Source: Marinimicrococcus sp033875255
Lineage (GTDB): Bacteria; Pseudomonadota; Alphaproteobacteria; Geminicoccales; Geminicoccaceae
Reading direction: 5' to 3'
Assembly (NCBI GenBank): GCA_033875255.1
Contig: JAWZSN010000031.1
Coordinates: 1-60,020 of the forward strand
Length of the DNA: 60,020 nt
The notes beneath the pieces are model-generated. The model searched no databases. It saw only the letters and a list, made by a program, of their open reading frames with translations, and was not told the DNA's origin. This document shows positions 20,382 to 27,648 of this stretch, piece after piece; positions within the stretch are counted from its first letter, which is position 1, and every line of letters begins with the position of its first letter. The translations under genes and the position numbers were made by a program.

Positions 20382-20924
20382 CTACTTCCGCCTGAACGTG
20401 TCCAGGCTCACCACCTCCGCGCCGACGCCGGCGCCGGCATCCGGCACGGCGCGCTCGTCGCGCTCGTCCTGCGGCGGCAGCTCGGCGATCTCCGCCTCGT
20501 GCCGCTCGTCCGGTCCGTCGCCGCGCTGCTCGTGCGGCCCGCCGGAGGTCGGCAGCGGCACCACGTCGGGCTCCAGCGTGAACTGCAGCCCGAACTCGGC
20601 GCCCGGATCGGCGAACACCTTGAGCGCACTGTAGGGCACGCGCAGGCGCTGCGGCGCGTCGTTGAAGCTCAGCGTCACGGCGAATCCGTCCTCCTCCACC
20701 ACCAGATCCCAGAACTGGTGCTGGAGGACGATCGTCATTTCGCTGGGGTAGCGCTCACGCAGGAACTCGGGGATATCGACCCCGGGATCGGCGGTGCGGA
20801 AGGTGACGTAGAAATGGTGCGGCGGCGGCAGGTCATCCTCGCCGAGCCGCTTCAGCACGTCGCGCACCACGCTGCGCAGGGCGATCTCGACGAGCCGCCC
20901 GTAATCGATTTGCCCGCGTCGCAT
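20382..20924 (-). CDS. sspB: SspB-family ClpXP adaptor (alpha-type)
   Basis: The 180-residue protein matches alphaproteobacterial SspB: YGRLVEIALRSVVRDVLKRL, LPPPHHFYVTFRTADPGVDI, SEMTIVLQHQFWDLVV, FAVTLSFNDAPQRLRVPYSA, an acidic linker and the C-terminal VVSLDTFRRK, the tail that docks on ClpX. It delivers tmRNA-tagged proteins to ClpXP. The gene lies immediately downstream of ssrA on the same strand, linking tag and adaptor physically. ATG 20924 is chosen because family members begin near this point; ATG 20945 is an alternative and neither has a strong ribosome binding site. Confidence 0.88.
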   Translation of the reverse strand: MRRGQIDYGRLVEIALRSVVRDVLKRLGEDDLPPPHHFYVTFRTADPGVDIPEFLRERYPSEMTIVLQHQFWDLVVEEDGFAVTLSFNDAPQRLRVPYSALKVFADPGAEFGLQFTLEPDVVPLPTSGGPHEQRGDGPDERHEAEIAELPPQDERDERAVPDAGAGVGAEVVSLDTFRRK

Positions 20925-20950
20925 GCCGGCAGCCGCACTCCGCATCGAAC

Positions 20951-20992
20951 AGGAGAAAAGAGGTGGGGGGCTTCTGTTGCCCGGCGCCCCCC
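20951..20992 (-). terminator. Intrinsic terminator at the end of ssrA
   Basis: On the minus strand, GCGCCGG-containing sequence leads into GGGGGGC (20986-20992), which pairs with GCCCCCC (20965-20971). ACCTCTTTTCTCCT follows. It lies at the 3' end of the tmRNA coding piece and just before sspB, so some readthrough or a separate sspB promoter would be needed. Confidence 0.6.
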
Positions 20993-21237
20993 GGGCCGCG
21001 CTTACCTAAGATTAGGCAGCGAGAGCCATACGGTTATCGTTGGCATCTTTCAGTCGGCCCGATAACGGCGGTACCATGCCGGGCGAAAACTGCCTCTTTA
21101 CCACGCGCGTCGATCCTGATTCGCCCCCGCAATCCGGCCTTTCGGGCCGGGAGGTTGGTGGAGGCGCCGGGCTCTGCCCCCGGGTCCGCTACGCTTATGC
21201 CAAGCAGCGTTTATCGCCATAGCCGGCTTGCACCGGC
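20965..21237 (-). ncRNA. ssrA: Transfer-messenger RNA, circularly permuted two-piece form
   Basis: On the minus strand the acceptor piece comes first. It ends in a T arm (CCGGG-GGCAGAG-CCCGG) and CGCCTCC-A-CCA, with CCA at 21158-21156. After a short excised loop the coding piece starts GGGGGCGAATCAGGATCGAC at 21128. GGGGGCG pairs with CGCCTCC (one G-U) to close the acceptor stem. The tag frame runs from 21044 to the TAA at 21014-21012 and encodes ANDNRMALAA, so the appended tag is (A)ANDNRMALAA. It rescues stalled ribosomes and marks the products for proteolysis. This permuted arrangement is characteristic of alphaproteobacteria. Outer ends are approximate. Confidence 0.9.
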
Positions 21238-21243
21238 CCTCCC

Positions 21244-21271
21244 AATATAGGGCCTCGTCAGCGGCGCGCAA
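21244..21271 (-). promoter_or_regulatory. Promoter of ssrA
   Basis: On the minus strand, TTGCGC (21271-21266) and TATATT (21249-21244) are 16 bases apart, which would place initiation near 21237. This fits the start of the tmRNA acceptor piece and leaves about 110 bases to the divergent thyX gene. Confidence 0.6.
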
Positions 21272-21351
21272 CGGGCGAGAGGAACAATTGCGCCCTCGAC
21301 AGCGACGCATGGCTGGCCATAGAAGGCGGCGTTCTTGGATGGAGGGGCGGG

Positions 21352-22356
21352 ATGGCGCTCGACGCGGAGAAAGAGGCAGAGATCGAGACGCTGCGGGCCA
21401 GTACCGCAACGACGCGGCGGGCCACCGTGCCGGCGCTCGAGGAGCTGCTCTACAAGCCGTTGCCGGTGCTCGATCACGGCTTCGTGCGGGTCATCGACTA
21501 TATGGGCGACGATGCCGCCATCGTGCAGGCGGCGCGGGTCTCCTACGGCAAGGGCACCAAGCAGGTCAGCAACGATCGCGGCCTGATCAACTACCTGATC
21601 CGCCACCGCCACACCTCGCCCTTCGAGATGTGCGAGATCAAGCTCCACGTGAAGCTGCCGATCTTCGTCGCGCGCCAGTGGATCCGCCACCGCACCGCCA
21701 ACGTGAACGAGTATTCCGCGCGCTACTCGGTGCTCGACCGCGAGTTCTACGTGCCCGACCAGGAGTTCGTCCGCCTCCAGAAGGTCGAGCGCAAGGCCGC
21801 CACCCAGCAGGCCAGCCTGTTCGGCGAGGCGGCGCCGGCGGCACCCCAGGTCACCGCGGCGCAGTCGACCACCAACAAGCAGGGGCGCGAGGAGCTGCTC
21901 GAGCGCGATGCCGCGGCCCAGGTGCTGCGCGACATCAACGGGATCAGCAACCGCAGCTTCACCACCTACGAGAAGCTGCTGGGCGACGAGGAGCGGCCGG
22001 GCATCGCCCGGGAGCTGGCGCGCATGGTGCTGCCGCTCAACGCCTACACGCAGTGGTACTGGAAGGTCGATCTTCACAATCTGCTGCATTTCCTGGCGCT
22101 GCGTGCCGACAGCCACGCGCAGTACGAGATCCGCGCCTATGCAGACGTGCTGATGGACGTGCTGCAGCGCTGGGTGCCGCTGACCGCAGCCGCCTTCGAG
22201 GAGTACCGGCTGGGGGCATCGACGCTTTCCGCCCGGGCCATCGAGGTCCTGCGCCGGCGTCTCAAGGGCGAGGCGGTGAGCCGCCAGGACTCCGGGCTCA
22301 GCGCCGGGGAATGGCGCGAGCTGGAGGCCGTCTTTCCCGAGCTGGGGGGCCTTTAG
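21352..22356 (+). CDS. thyX: Flavin-dependent thymidylate synthase ThyX
   Basis: ThyX makes dTMP from dUMP using FAD, NADPH and methylenetetrahydrofolate. The 334-residue protein carries the diagnostic motif RHRTANVNEYSARYS (residues 112-126, form RHR-x7-S). Flanking regions are DYMGDDAAIVQAARVSYGKG, HRHTSPFEMCEIKLHVKLPI and MVLPLNAYTQWYWKVDLHNL. A 25-residue Ala/Gln-rich insert (about residues 145-180, ASLFGEAAPAAPQVTAAQS) is typical of alphaproteobacterial ThyX. ATG 21352 follows GGAGGGGCGG. No ThyA is seen in this window. Confidence 0.97.
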   Translation: MALDAEKEAEIETLRASTATTRRATVPALEELLYKPLPVLDHGFVRVIDYMGDDAAIVQAARVSYGKGTKQVSNDRGLINYLIRHRHTSPFEMCEIKLHVKLPIFVARQWIRHRTANVNEYSARYSVLDREFYVPDQEFVRLQKVERKAATQQASLFGEAAPAAPQVTAAQSTTNKQGREELLERDAAAQVLRDINGISNRSFTTYEKLLGDEERPGIARELARMVLPLNAYTQWYWKVDLHNLLHFLALRADSHAQYEIRAYADVLMDVLQRWVPLTAAAFEEYRLGASTLSARAIEVLRRRLKGEAVSRQDSGLSAGEWRELEAVFPELGGL

Positions 22357-22423
22357 CAGCGCGCGCGGCCTGTATTTTCCTGCTTTCGGCGTGCGGCGTG
22401 CGGCCACCCCCCGATCACAGGAC

Positions 22424-22452
22424 TTGTGAAACCTTTCCGCTGTTGTGCTATT
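22424..22452 (+). promoter_or_regulatory. Promoter candidate for the OmpA-like lipoprotein gene
   Basis: TTGTGA (22424-22429) and GCTATT (22447-22452) have a 17-base spacer. Transcription from here would give a 5' leader of roughly 245 bases before the ATG at 22704. The local drop in GC supports a promoter. Confidence 0.45.
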
Positions 22453-22465
22453 CCTATGAGAGCAA

Positions 22466-22499
22466 GCAGGCTCAAGGAGCCTGCGACCCGCGAAGCGGG
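22466..22499 (+). promoter_or_regulatory. Two tandem hairpins at the start of the lipoprotein leader
   Basis: GCAGGCTC-AAG-GAGCCTGC (22466-22484) is followed at once by CCCGC-GAA-GCGGG (22487-22499). Both lie at the very 5' end of the predicted transcript. They may stabilise a highly expressed envelope-protein mRNA or take part in regulation. The remainder of the leader to 22703 has no open frame I would call. Confidence 0.5.
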
Positions 22500-22703
22500 C
22501 ACGCGTGGTTTTGAAGCTGCCGCGGCGGCAGGCCGATCCGTCGGTTGCCGCCGATGGTGTCGGGTGGGACTGTAGGAAATGCACAACAGCCTCCGGACAA
22601 TGCACCCGCCACTCGGGTTCGCGGCTGCGCGCCGCGTTCCCAATGCGGCAGCATGCGTCTAGTCATCGCCTCACGGGTGAATTGAAGAGGGAGCCTGGTC
22701 GAA

Positions 22704-23594
22704 ATGGGTAAGATTCTCCGTACGGCTGCTGTGGTGAGCAGCTTCGCGCTGCTCGCCGCCTGCGGCCAGCAGCCTCCGGGTTACACGAACCTGTTCGGGC
22801 ACGTGGCCGAGGGCTTCCCGGCGGAGTCCGTGATGAACGACGCCCGTGCGACCCAGCCGTCCGGCAGCGCCTACCATCAGGCTCTCTACTCGGAGTTGAT
22901 GGAGCACGCCGAGTACGAGTACGGCCAGATGCAGGACTACCGGGATGCCATGTGGCACGCCCGGAACGCCATGACTGCGGCCGGCGGCAGCGATGTCGAG
23001 CCGGCGCAGATCGGCTCGCGCCGCCTGCCCGCCGACAAGGTTGACGAGCTGACCAGCGCCCGCAACCGCCTGGTGGCGGCGCTCGCCGCCGGCGCTCCGC
23101 AGGCCAAGCCCGAGCCGGCGGCTCGTGCGGTGGCGAAGTTCAACTGCTGGATCGAGCAGCAGGAAGAGAACTTCCAGCCGAAGGACATCGCCTACTGCCG
23201 CGACGCGTTCTTCGCTGCCCTCGAGGAGATCGAGGTCAAGAAGGTCGCGGCCCCCGAGGTGATCACGCTGCAGAGCGACGTGTTCTTCGACTTCGACAAG
23301 GCGACCATCAAGCCGGCCTTCTTCCCCGAGCTTGACAAGGTCGCCAAGATGCTGGTCGAGAACACCAACATGCGGCTGTTCATCGCCGGTCACACCGACA
23401 CGGCCGGCCCCAAGTCCTACAATCAGGGCCTGTCCGAGCGGCGCGGCAACGCCGTGGCCGACTATCTGGGCCGCAAGGGCGTCAGCGCCGACCGCCTGAC
23501 CGTCCAGGGCTTCGGCGAGACCCAGCTGGCCGTGCCGACGCCGGACAACACGCCGAACGCGCAGAACCGGCGCGTCGAGATCCGCCAGCGCTGA
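22704..23594 (+). CDS. OmpA-family peptidoglycan-binding lipoprotein
   Basis: The 296-residue protein has a lipoprotein signal (SSFALLAACG, lipidated Cys near residue 20) and a central region of unknown fold with KFNCWIEQQEENFQPKDIAY, which includes paired cysteines. The C-terminal OmpA domain reads SDVFFDFDKATIKPAFFPEL, IAGHTDTAGPKSYNQGLSER and NAQNRRVEI. It would tether the outer membrane to peptidoglycan. Codon use is clean and a strong terminator follows. It resembles Pal but has a larger N-terminal domain. A smaller relative occurs at 54435. Confidence 0.9.
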   Translation: MGKILRTAAVVSSFALLAACGQQPPGYTNLFGHVAEGFPAESVMNDARATQPSGSAYHQALYSELMEHAEYEYGQMQDYRDAMWHARNAMTAAGGSDVEPAQIGSRRLPADKVDELTSARNRLVAALAAGAPQAKPEPAARAVAKFNCWIEQQEENFQPKDIAYCRDAFFAALEEIEVKKVAAPEVITLQSDVFFDFDKATIKPAFFPELDKVAKMLVENTNMRLFIAGHTDTAGPKSYNQGLSERRGNAVADYLGRKGVSADRLTVQGFGETQLAVPTPDNTPNAQNRRVEIRQR

Positions 23595-23625
23595 GCCGCC
23601 GGCGATCAGGACGAGCGTCAAGGGA

Positions 23626-23660
23626 GGGCGCGGCCGCAAGGCCGCGCCCTTTCCTTTTGT
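23626..23660 (+). terminator. Intrinsic terminator after the OmpA-like lipoprotein gene
   Basis: GGGCGCGGCC (23626-23635) pairs perfectly with GGCCGCGCCC (23640-23649) around GCAA, followed by TTTCCTTTTGTT. It lies 32 bases after the stop codon and is also the 3' boundary for the minus-strand gene ending at 23683. Confidence 0.85.
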
Positions 23661-23682
23661 TCTTCTGCCTGCAGCCCGTCGC

Positions 23683-24051
23683 TCAGGCGGCGAGCGCGCC
23701 CAGGACCACGCCGGCGAGCCACAGCAGGAACGCGCCGGTCAGCGCGAAGCCGGCATAGCGGTCGCAGGCCTGGCGGATCGCCTCGCCGATCAGCCGCTGC
23801 AGCACCTCGGGTGGCATGAGCGGGCGCGGCTCGAGCATCATCCAGACCTCGGTGCGCCTATAGGGTCGCGATGGCGCCCGCAGGGCGGAGAGCCTGAGAC
23901 CGGCCCACAAAAGCAGAGCCGCCGCTGCGGCGGTGCGCAGCGCCAGCCCCGGCTCGGCCGAGAGGCCCGCTGCCAGCACCGCGATAGCAAGGCAGGCGAA
24001 CGCGGTGGCCCGCGCCACCGAGCGCTCGGCCGCCTGCTGGATGCGGTCCAC
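23683..24051 (-). CDS. Small membrane protein of unknown function
   Basis: The 122-residue frame from GTG 24051 has hydrophobic segments at about 17-35, 38-55 and 98-121, separated by a polar stretch (RRTEVWMMLEPRPLMPPEVL). I do not recognise a family. It follows the YggT-like gene on the same strand by 49 bases and could be co-transcribed with it. Coding is supported by its regular hydrophobic pattern and the lack of a better frame. The start is uncertain. Confidence 0.5.
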   Translation of the reverse strand: MDRIQQAAERSVARATAFACLAIAVLAAGLSAEPGLALRTAAAAALLLWAGLRLSALRAPSRPYRRTEVWMMLEPRPLMPPEVLQRLIGEAIRQACDRYAGFALTGAFLLWLAGVVLGALAA

Positions 24052-24100
24052 GGCAGCCCTGCCCCGTTCCGCTCAGCGCCGGCCAGCGGCCATGGCAGGC

Positions 24101-24448
24101 TCACCCCGCAGGCAGCCAGGAAGCCGGCACCAGGCCCATGAGGTGGAGGATCAGCAGCCAGAAGGCGCGAACCTCCGGAAAGACCGCCGCCTGCAGGGCG
24201 AGGCGCGCGAGGACGAGCCAGAATACCGCTACCAGCGGCAGCAGCGTCTCGACCATGAAGGACGGCGTCACCGCCGAGGTCGCGCGGAGAACCGGATCGG
24301 TGAAGCGGCAGAAGAACTGCCAGATGTAATTGTCCCACCCGGCCGGCACGAAGAGACCCAGGAAAAAGCGCGCGACCAGCGTCCAGATCAGCGCTGCCAG
24401 CACATAGTTGGGGAGGTGGAAATACCAGTAGCTGAGAAGATGCTCCAT
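24101..24448 (-). CDS. YggT-like integral membrane protein
   Basis: The 115-residue protein has three to four membrane helices. The motif FCRFTDPVLRATSAVTPSF between helices 1 and 2 resembles the conserved loop of the YggT family (TDP..., then proline-containing end). YggT proteins are inner-membrane proteins tied in some species to cation homeostasis or division, but the role is not settled. It lies between the sodium/solute symporter operon and a second small membrane gene, all on the minus strand, with a 58-base gap on the symporter side. Family membership is inferred from topology and one motif. Confidence 0.6.
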   Translation of the reverse strand: MEHLLSYWYFHLPNYVLAALIWTLVARFFLGLFVPAGWDNYIWQFFCRFTDPVLRATSAVTPSFMVETLLPLVAVFWLVLARLALQAAVFPEVRAFWLLILHLMGLVPASWLPAG

Positions 24449-24506
24449 CGCCCGGCCCCTGGAAAGAAGGCTGAAGGGCGGGGCGCGGGCACCCCGCCCT
24501 TCCGGC

Positions 24507-26339
24507 TCAGTCAGCGTGCTTGTCGGCCACCATCACGCCGCCGCGCGGTACCCGCAAGGCCTCGATAAAGGCCTGCATCTCCCGCGACGGCGGGGTCGTC
24601 ATGAGGCTGACGATCCAGCACACCGCGAAGCCCACCGGGATGCCGAAGAGCCCGGCCGAGATGTTCGACACGCCGAACCAGGTGGGCATGCCCATGTACT
24701 GGGTGCCCACGAGGTAGAAGGCGGTCATCCCGAACCCGGCGATCATCCCGGCCAGCGCTCCCGGCGTGTTGGCGCGTTTCCACCACACCCCCAGCACGAG
24801 CACCGGGAAGAGCCCCGCCGCCGCGAGCGAGAACGCCCAGGAGACGAAGATCAGGATGCCCGCCGGGGCGGCTATCGCCATCCAGGCGCCCAGCAGGGCC
24901 ACGCCCACCAGCAGGATCCGCGCCACGATCAGCCGCCGCTTCGTCGAGGCCGTGTGGTCGATCATCTGGTAGTAGACGTCGTGGCTCAGCGCGTTGGCGA
25001 TGGCCAGCAGCAGGCCGTCGGCGGTGGAGAGCGCCGCCGCGAGGCCGCCGGCCGCCACCAGCCCGGCGATCACGTAGGGCAGGCCCGCGATCTCGGGCGT
25101 GGCGATCACGACCGTGTCGGGGTGGATCGAGAAGTTGGCGAAGTCGAGGGTCGAGACGCCCGCGGCCTGGCAGGCGGCGAGCACCGCATCGGCCGAGGCC
25201 GCCGCCTCGCCGCACACCTTCACCAGCCCGGCCTGGCCGTAGGAGAAGATCCAGCTCGGCAGCGAGGCGATCGCCCCCGCGTCCTCGAGGCTGCGGCCCA
25301 GCACGTTCTCGAACACCTCGAGCTTGGCGAAGGCCGCATAGGCCGGTGCCGTGAAGTAGAGAATGAAGATGAACAGCAGCGACCAGCCCACCGACTTCCT
25401 GGCCTCACGGACGCTGGGCGTGGTGAAGAACCGCATGATGACGTGCGGCAGGGCGGCGGTGCCCACCATGAGGCACAGGATGAGGGCGAAGAAGTTCAGC
25501 GGATCGCGCACGTTGAAGGCCACGACATGCGCCTTGATGCCCTCCAGATAGCCCCCCGGCCCGCTGTTGGCGGCCTCGAGCTCGGTGATGCGCTGGAGCA
25601 CCTGGCCGTACATGAGCTGCGGCAGCGGCACGCCGGTGAGCTGGGCCGAGAGGATCACCACCGGCAGGAGATAGGCGATGATCAGCACGATGTACTGCGC
25701 CACCTGGGTCCAGGTGACGGCCCGCATCCCGCCCAGCATCGAGCACACGAGGATGCCCGCCAGGCCCAGGAAGATGCCCACCTGCACCGAGACGCCCAGC
25801 AGCCGCGAGGCGATGATCCCGGTGCCGGTGAGCTGGCCCATCAGGTAGACCAGCGAGCAGCACACCAGGATGATCACGCCGATCAGCCGGGCGAGATTGC
25901 CGCCGTAGCGGGCGGCCAGGAAGTCGGGCACGGTGTAGGCGCCGAACTTCCGCAGATAGGGGGCGATCAGCACCGCCACCAGCACGTAGCCGCCGGTCCA
26001 GCCCAGGATGAAGGCGAGCCCGTCATAGCCCTGGGCGTAGAGCGAGCCCGCCATGCCGATGAAGGAGGCGGCCGACATCCAGTCGGCGGCGGTCGCCATG
26101 CCGTTGTAGAGGGCCGGCACCCGGCGCCCCGCCACATAATACTCGGAGACCTGGGCGGTGCGGCTGAGAATGCCGATGCCGGCATAGACGGCGATGGTCA
26201 GGATGACGAAGGCGTAGCCGATCACGGTCGGCGGCAGGCCCATCTGCTCGAGCACCGCCAGCACCACCACGAACACGAGGAAGGTGCCGGTGTAGAGCGC
26301 ATAGATGCGCCCGAGATTGGCGATGAATGCGTCGCGCAT
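24507..26339 (-). CDS. Sodium/solute symporter (SSS family, VC_2705-like)
   Basis: The 610-residue inner-membrane transporter has about 13 helices. Signatures are EYYVAGRRVPALYNGMATAA, DWMSAASFIGMAGSLYAQGY, TGGYVLVAVLIAPYLRKFGA and ALPHVIMRFFTTPSVREARK. A large loop lies near 350-420, followed by LAAALSTADGLLLAIANALS with sodium-site serines. This branch, paired with a DUF4212 small subunit, is generally assigned to acetate, lactate or other small carboxylates driven by sodium. The substrate here is unproven. The small-subunit gene lies 12 bases upstream in the same operon. Confidence 0.9.
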   Translation of the reverse strand: MRDAFIANLGRIYALYTGTFLVFVVVLAVLEQMGLPPTVIGYAFVILTIAVYAGIGILSRTAQVSEYYVAGRRVPALYNGMATAADWMSAASFIGMAGSLYAQGYDGLAFILGWTGGYVLVAVLIAPYLRKFGAYTVPDFLAARYGGNLARLIGVIILVCCSLVYLMGQLTGTGIIASRLLGVSVQVGIFLGLAGILVCSMLGGMRAVTWTQVAQYIVLIIAYLLPVVILSAQLTGVPLPQLMYGQVLQRITELEAANSGPGGYLEGIKAHVVAFNVRDPLNFFALILCLMVGTAALPHVIMRFFTTPSVREARKSVGWSLLFIFILYFTAPAYAAFAKLEVFENVLGRSLEDAGAIASLPSWIFSYGQAGLVKVCGEAAASADAVLAACQAAGVSTLDFANFSIHPDTVVIATPEIAGLPYVIAGLVAAGGLAAALSTADGLLLAIANALSHDVYYQMIDHTASTKRRLIVARILLVGVALLGAWMAIAAPAGILIFVSWAFSLAAAGLFPVLVLGVWWKRANTPGALAGMIAGFGMTAFYLVGTQYMGMPTWFGVSNISAGLFGIPVGFAVCWIVSLMTTPPSREMQAFIEALRVPRGGVMVADKHAD

Positions 26340-26351
26340 GGCAGCCTCCCC

Positions 26352-26612
26352 TCACTCTTCTTCCGCCATGCCGTGCTCCTCGTCGATCCGGTTCTGCTTC
26401 GCGGAGAACCAGAAGATGAGAATCACGAACACGATCAGCGAGCCTTGGGCTGCCATGTAGAAGCCCAGCGGGAAGCCGAAGATCACGATCTCGTTGAGGT
26501 AGCCCACGAAGAAGTGGACGAGGAAGCCGAACACGAACCAGACGACCAGGGTCGTCCACATCAGGTTGCGGGTGCGGCGCCAGTATTCCTCCGCCATTGG
26601 CGTGGATTGCAT
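26352..26612 (-). CDS. DUF4212 small subunit of the sodium/solute symporter
   Basis: The 86-residue protein has two membrane helices and the family patterns EEYWRRTRNLMWTTLVVWFV and FGFPLGFYMAAQGSLIVFVI. DUF4212 proteins are found directly upstream of VC_2705-like symporters and are taken as a partner subunit. ATG 26612 was chosen because GGGAG lies 9 bases upstream; the longer frame adds an unlikely Arg/Gly-rich leader. The 218-base region upstream holds an AT-rich patch (26709-26732) that may be the promoter. Confidence 0.9.
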   Translation of the reverse strand: MQSTPMAEEYWRRTRNLMWTTLVVWFVFGFLVHFFVGYLNEIVIFGFPLGFYMAAQGSLIVFVILIFWFSAKQNRIDEEHGMAEEE

Positions 26613-26830
26613 GCTGCAGCACTCCCTGCGGTCCGGACCCGGTGGGCACCCTGCCCCCGGGGCCTTCCTTCTCCCGCGAGACCAGCCCGCTCGGCGGGTT
26701 CCTCGCGGCATTAACTTTGATTAATATCATTTCACGCAGGACGGAAAGCCGCCTTCGCAACCTGCTTCTGCCGCGCGCCTGCGGCACAGCATCGCAGGGC
26801 GTCGCTTTTGCCGAGGAAGGATGATCGGGC

Positions 26831-27442
26831 ATGCTCAGGCTTCCTCTCCGCCGCCGGCAGCGCATCGCCACCGAGGAGGCGCTGGCCACCTTCCTGGCCG
26901 CCCAGGCGGCGTTCCTGTCGCAAAAGACCGTGGTCGAGTTCTGCCGCGCCCGGGCCGGCCTGAACTGGAACAAGCTGTTCCTCGAGCGCGCCTTCGTCGA
27001 GGCGATGGAACGCTGCCGCGGCGAGGCCTTCGCGGCGGTGCTGGGCGACGTTGCCGAGTCCTGCCAGGTGCTGTTCCGCCACGCGGGCCTCGCGAAGACC
27101 GCTGCCCCTGAGCGACTGGGTCCGCCGGTGCGCGCGGCCCTGCTCGGCCACCCGGCCCCGCCCGGCGGCTGGGAGGTCGAGCTGGACGGGCTCGACGCGC
27201 GCCTCGCCCGGGCCCTTCTCGCCGCACCCCGGCCGGTCCACATGATTGCCTGCAGCGGCGCGCCCAGGGTGTTCGAGGCGCTGCCGATCCGCGGCGCGGT
27301 GCGCGAGCCCGACCGCGAGCTGATCGAGAACGGCCTCCGGTTCCTGCTGTGCCGGGTCTATGCCGACATGGAGCGCGAGCTCGACACCGAGGCTCTGGCC
27401 GGCGCGCTGGAACGGCCCGGCGAGCCTTGGCAGGAGCTTTGA
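26831..27442 (+). CDS. Conserved-looking soluble protein of unknown function
   Basis: The 203-residue protein starts MLRLPLRRRQRIATEEALAT at ATG 26831, with AGGAAGGA 9 bases upstream. It appears cytoplasmic: no signal or membrane segment, and a mix of helices such as EEALATFLAAQAAFLSQKTV and LIENGLRFLLCRVYADMERE. Repeated helical, acidic character suggests an all-alpha fold. I do not recognise the family. Normal codon use and a good ribosome binding site support a real gene. It is flanked by a divergent symporter operon and the Mrp antiporter operon, neither of which fixes its role. Confidence 0.75.
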   Translation: MLRLPLRRRQRIATEEALATFLAAQAAFLSQKTVVEFCRARAGLNWNKLFLERAFVEAMERCRGEAFAAVLGDVAESCQVLFRHAGLAKTAAPERLGPPVRAALLGHPAPPGGWEVELDGLDARLARALLAAPRPVHMIACSGAPRVFEALPIRGAVREPDRELIENGLRFLLCRVYADMERELDTEALAGALERPGEPWQEL

Positions 27443-27648
27443 CGGGCGTCCCGAGGTTCCCTCGCGGCGCATTGCATTTTGGTAATCAGGACCGCCGCCG
27501 GGCCGATCTCGCTTGACAGGCTAGGCGGCGATCTCGATCAAAAGCCTCGTCGCAATCCGCCGGTTCTCGCCGCCGAGCAACGCCGAGGAACAATGTCTGG
27601 CCGCTGGACGTCATGCAGCGACGCGGCCCGGGAGCAATCGCGAGCCTC

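Noticed and set aside
27470..27560. TTGACA at about 27513 as promoter of the antiporter operon
   Set aside because: The hexamer is good, but no acceptable -10 sequence lies at the right distance.
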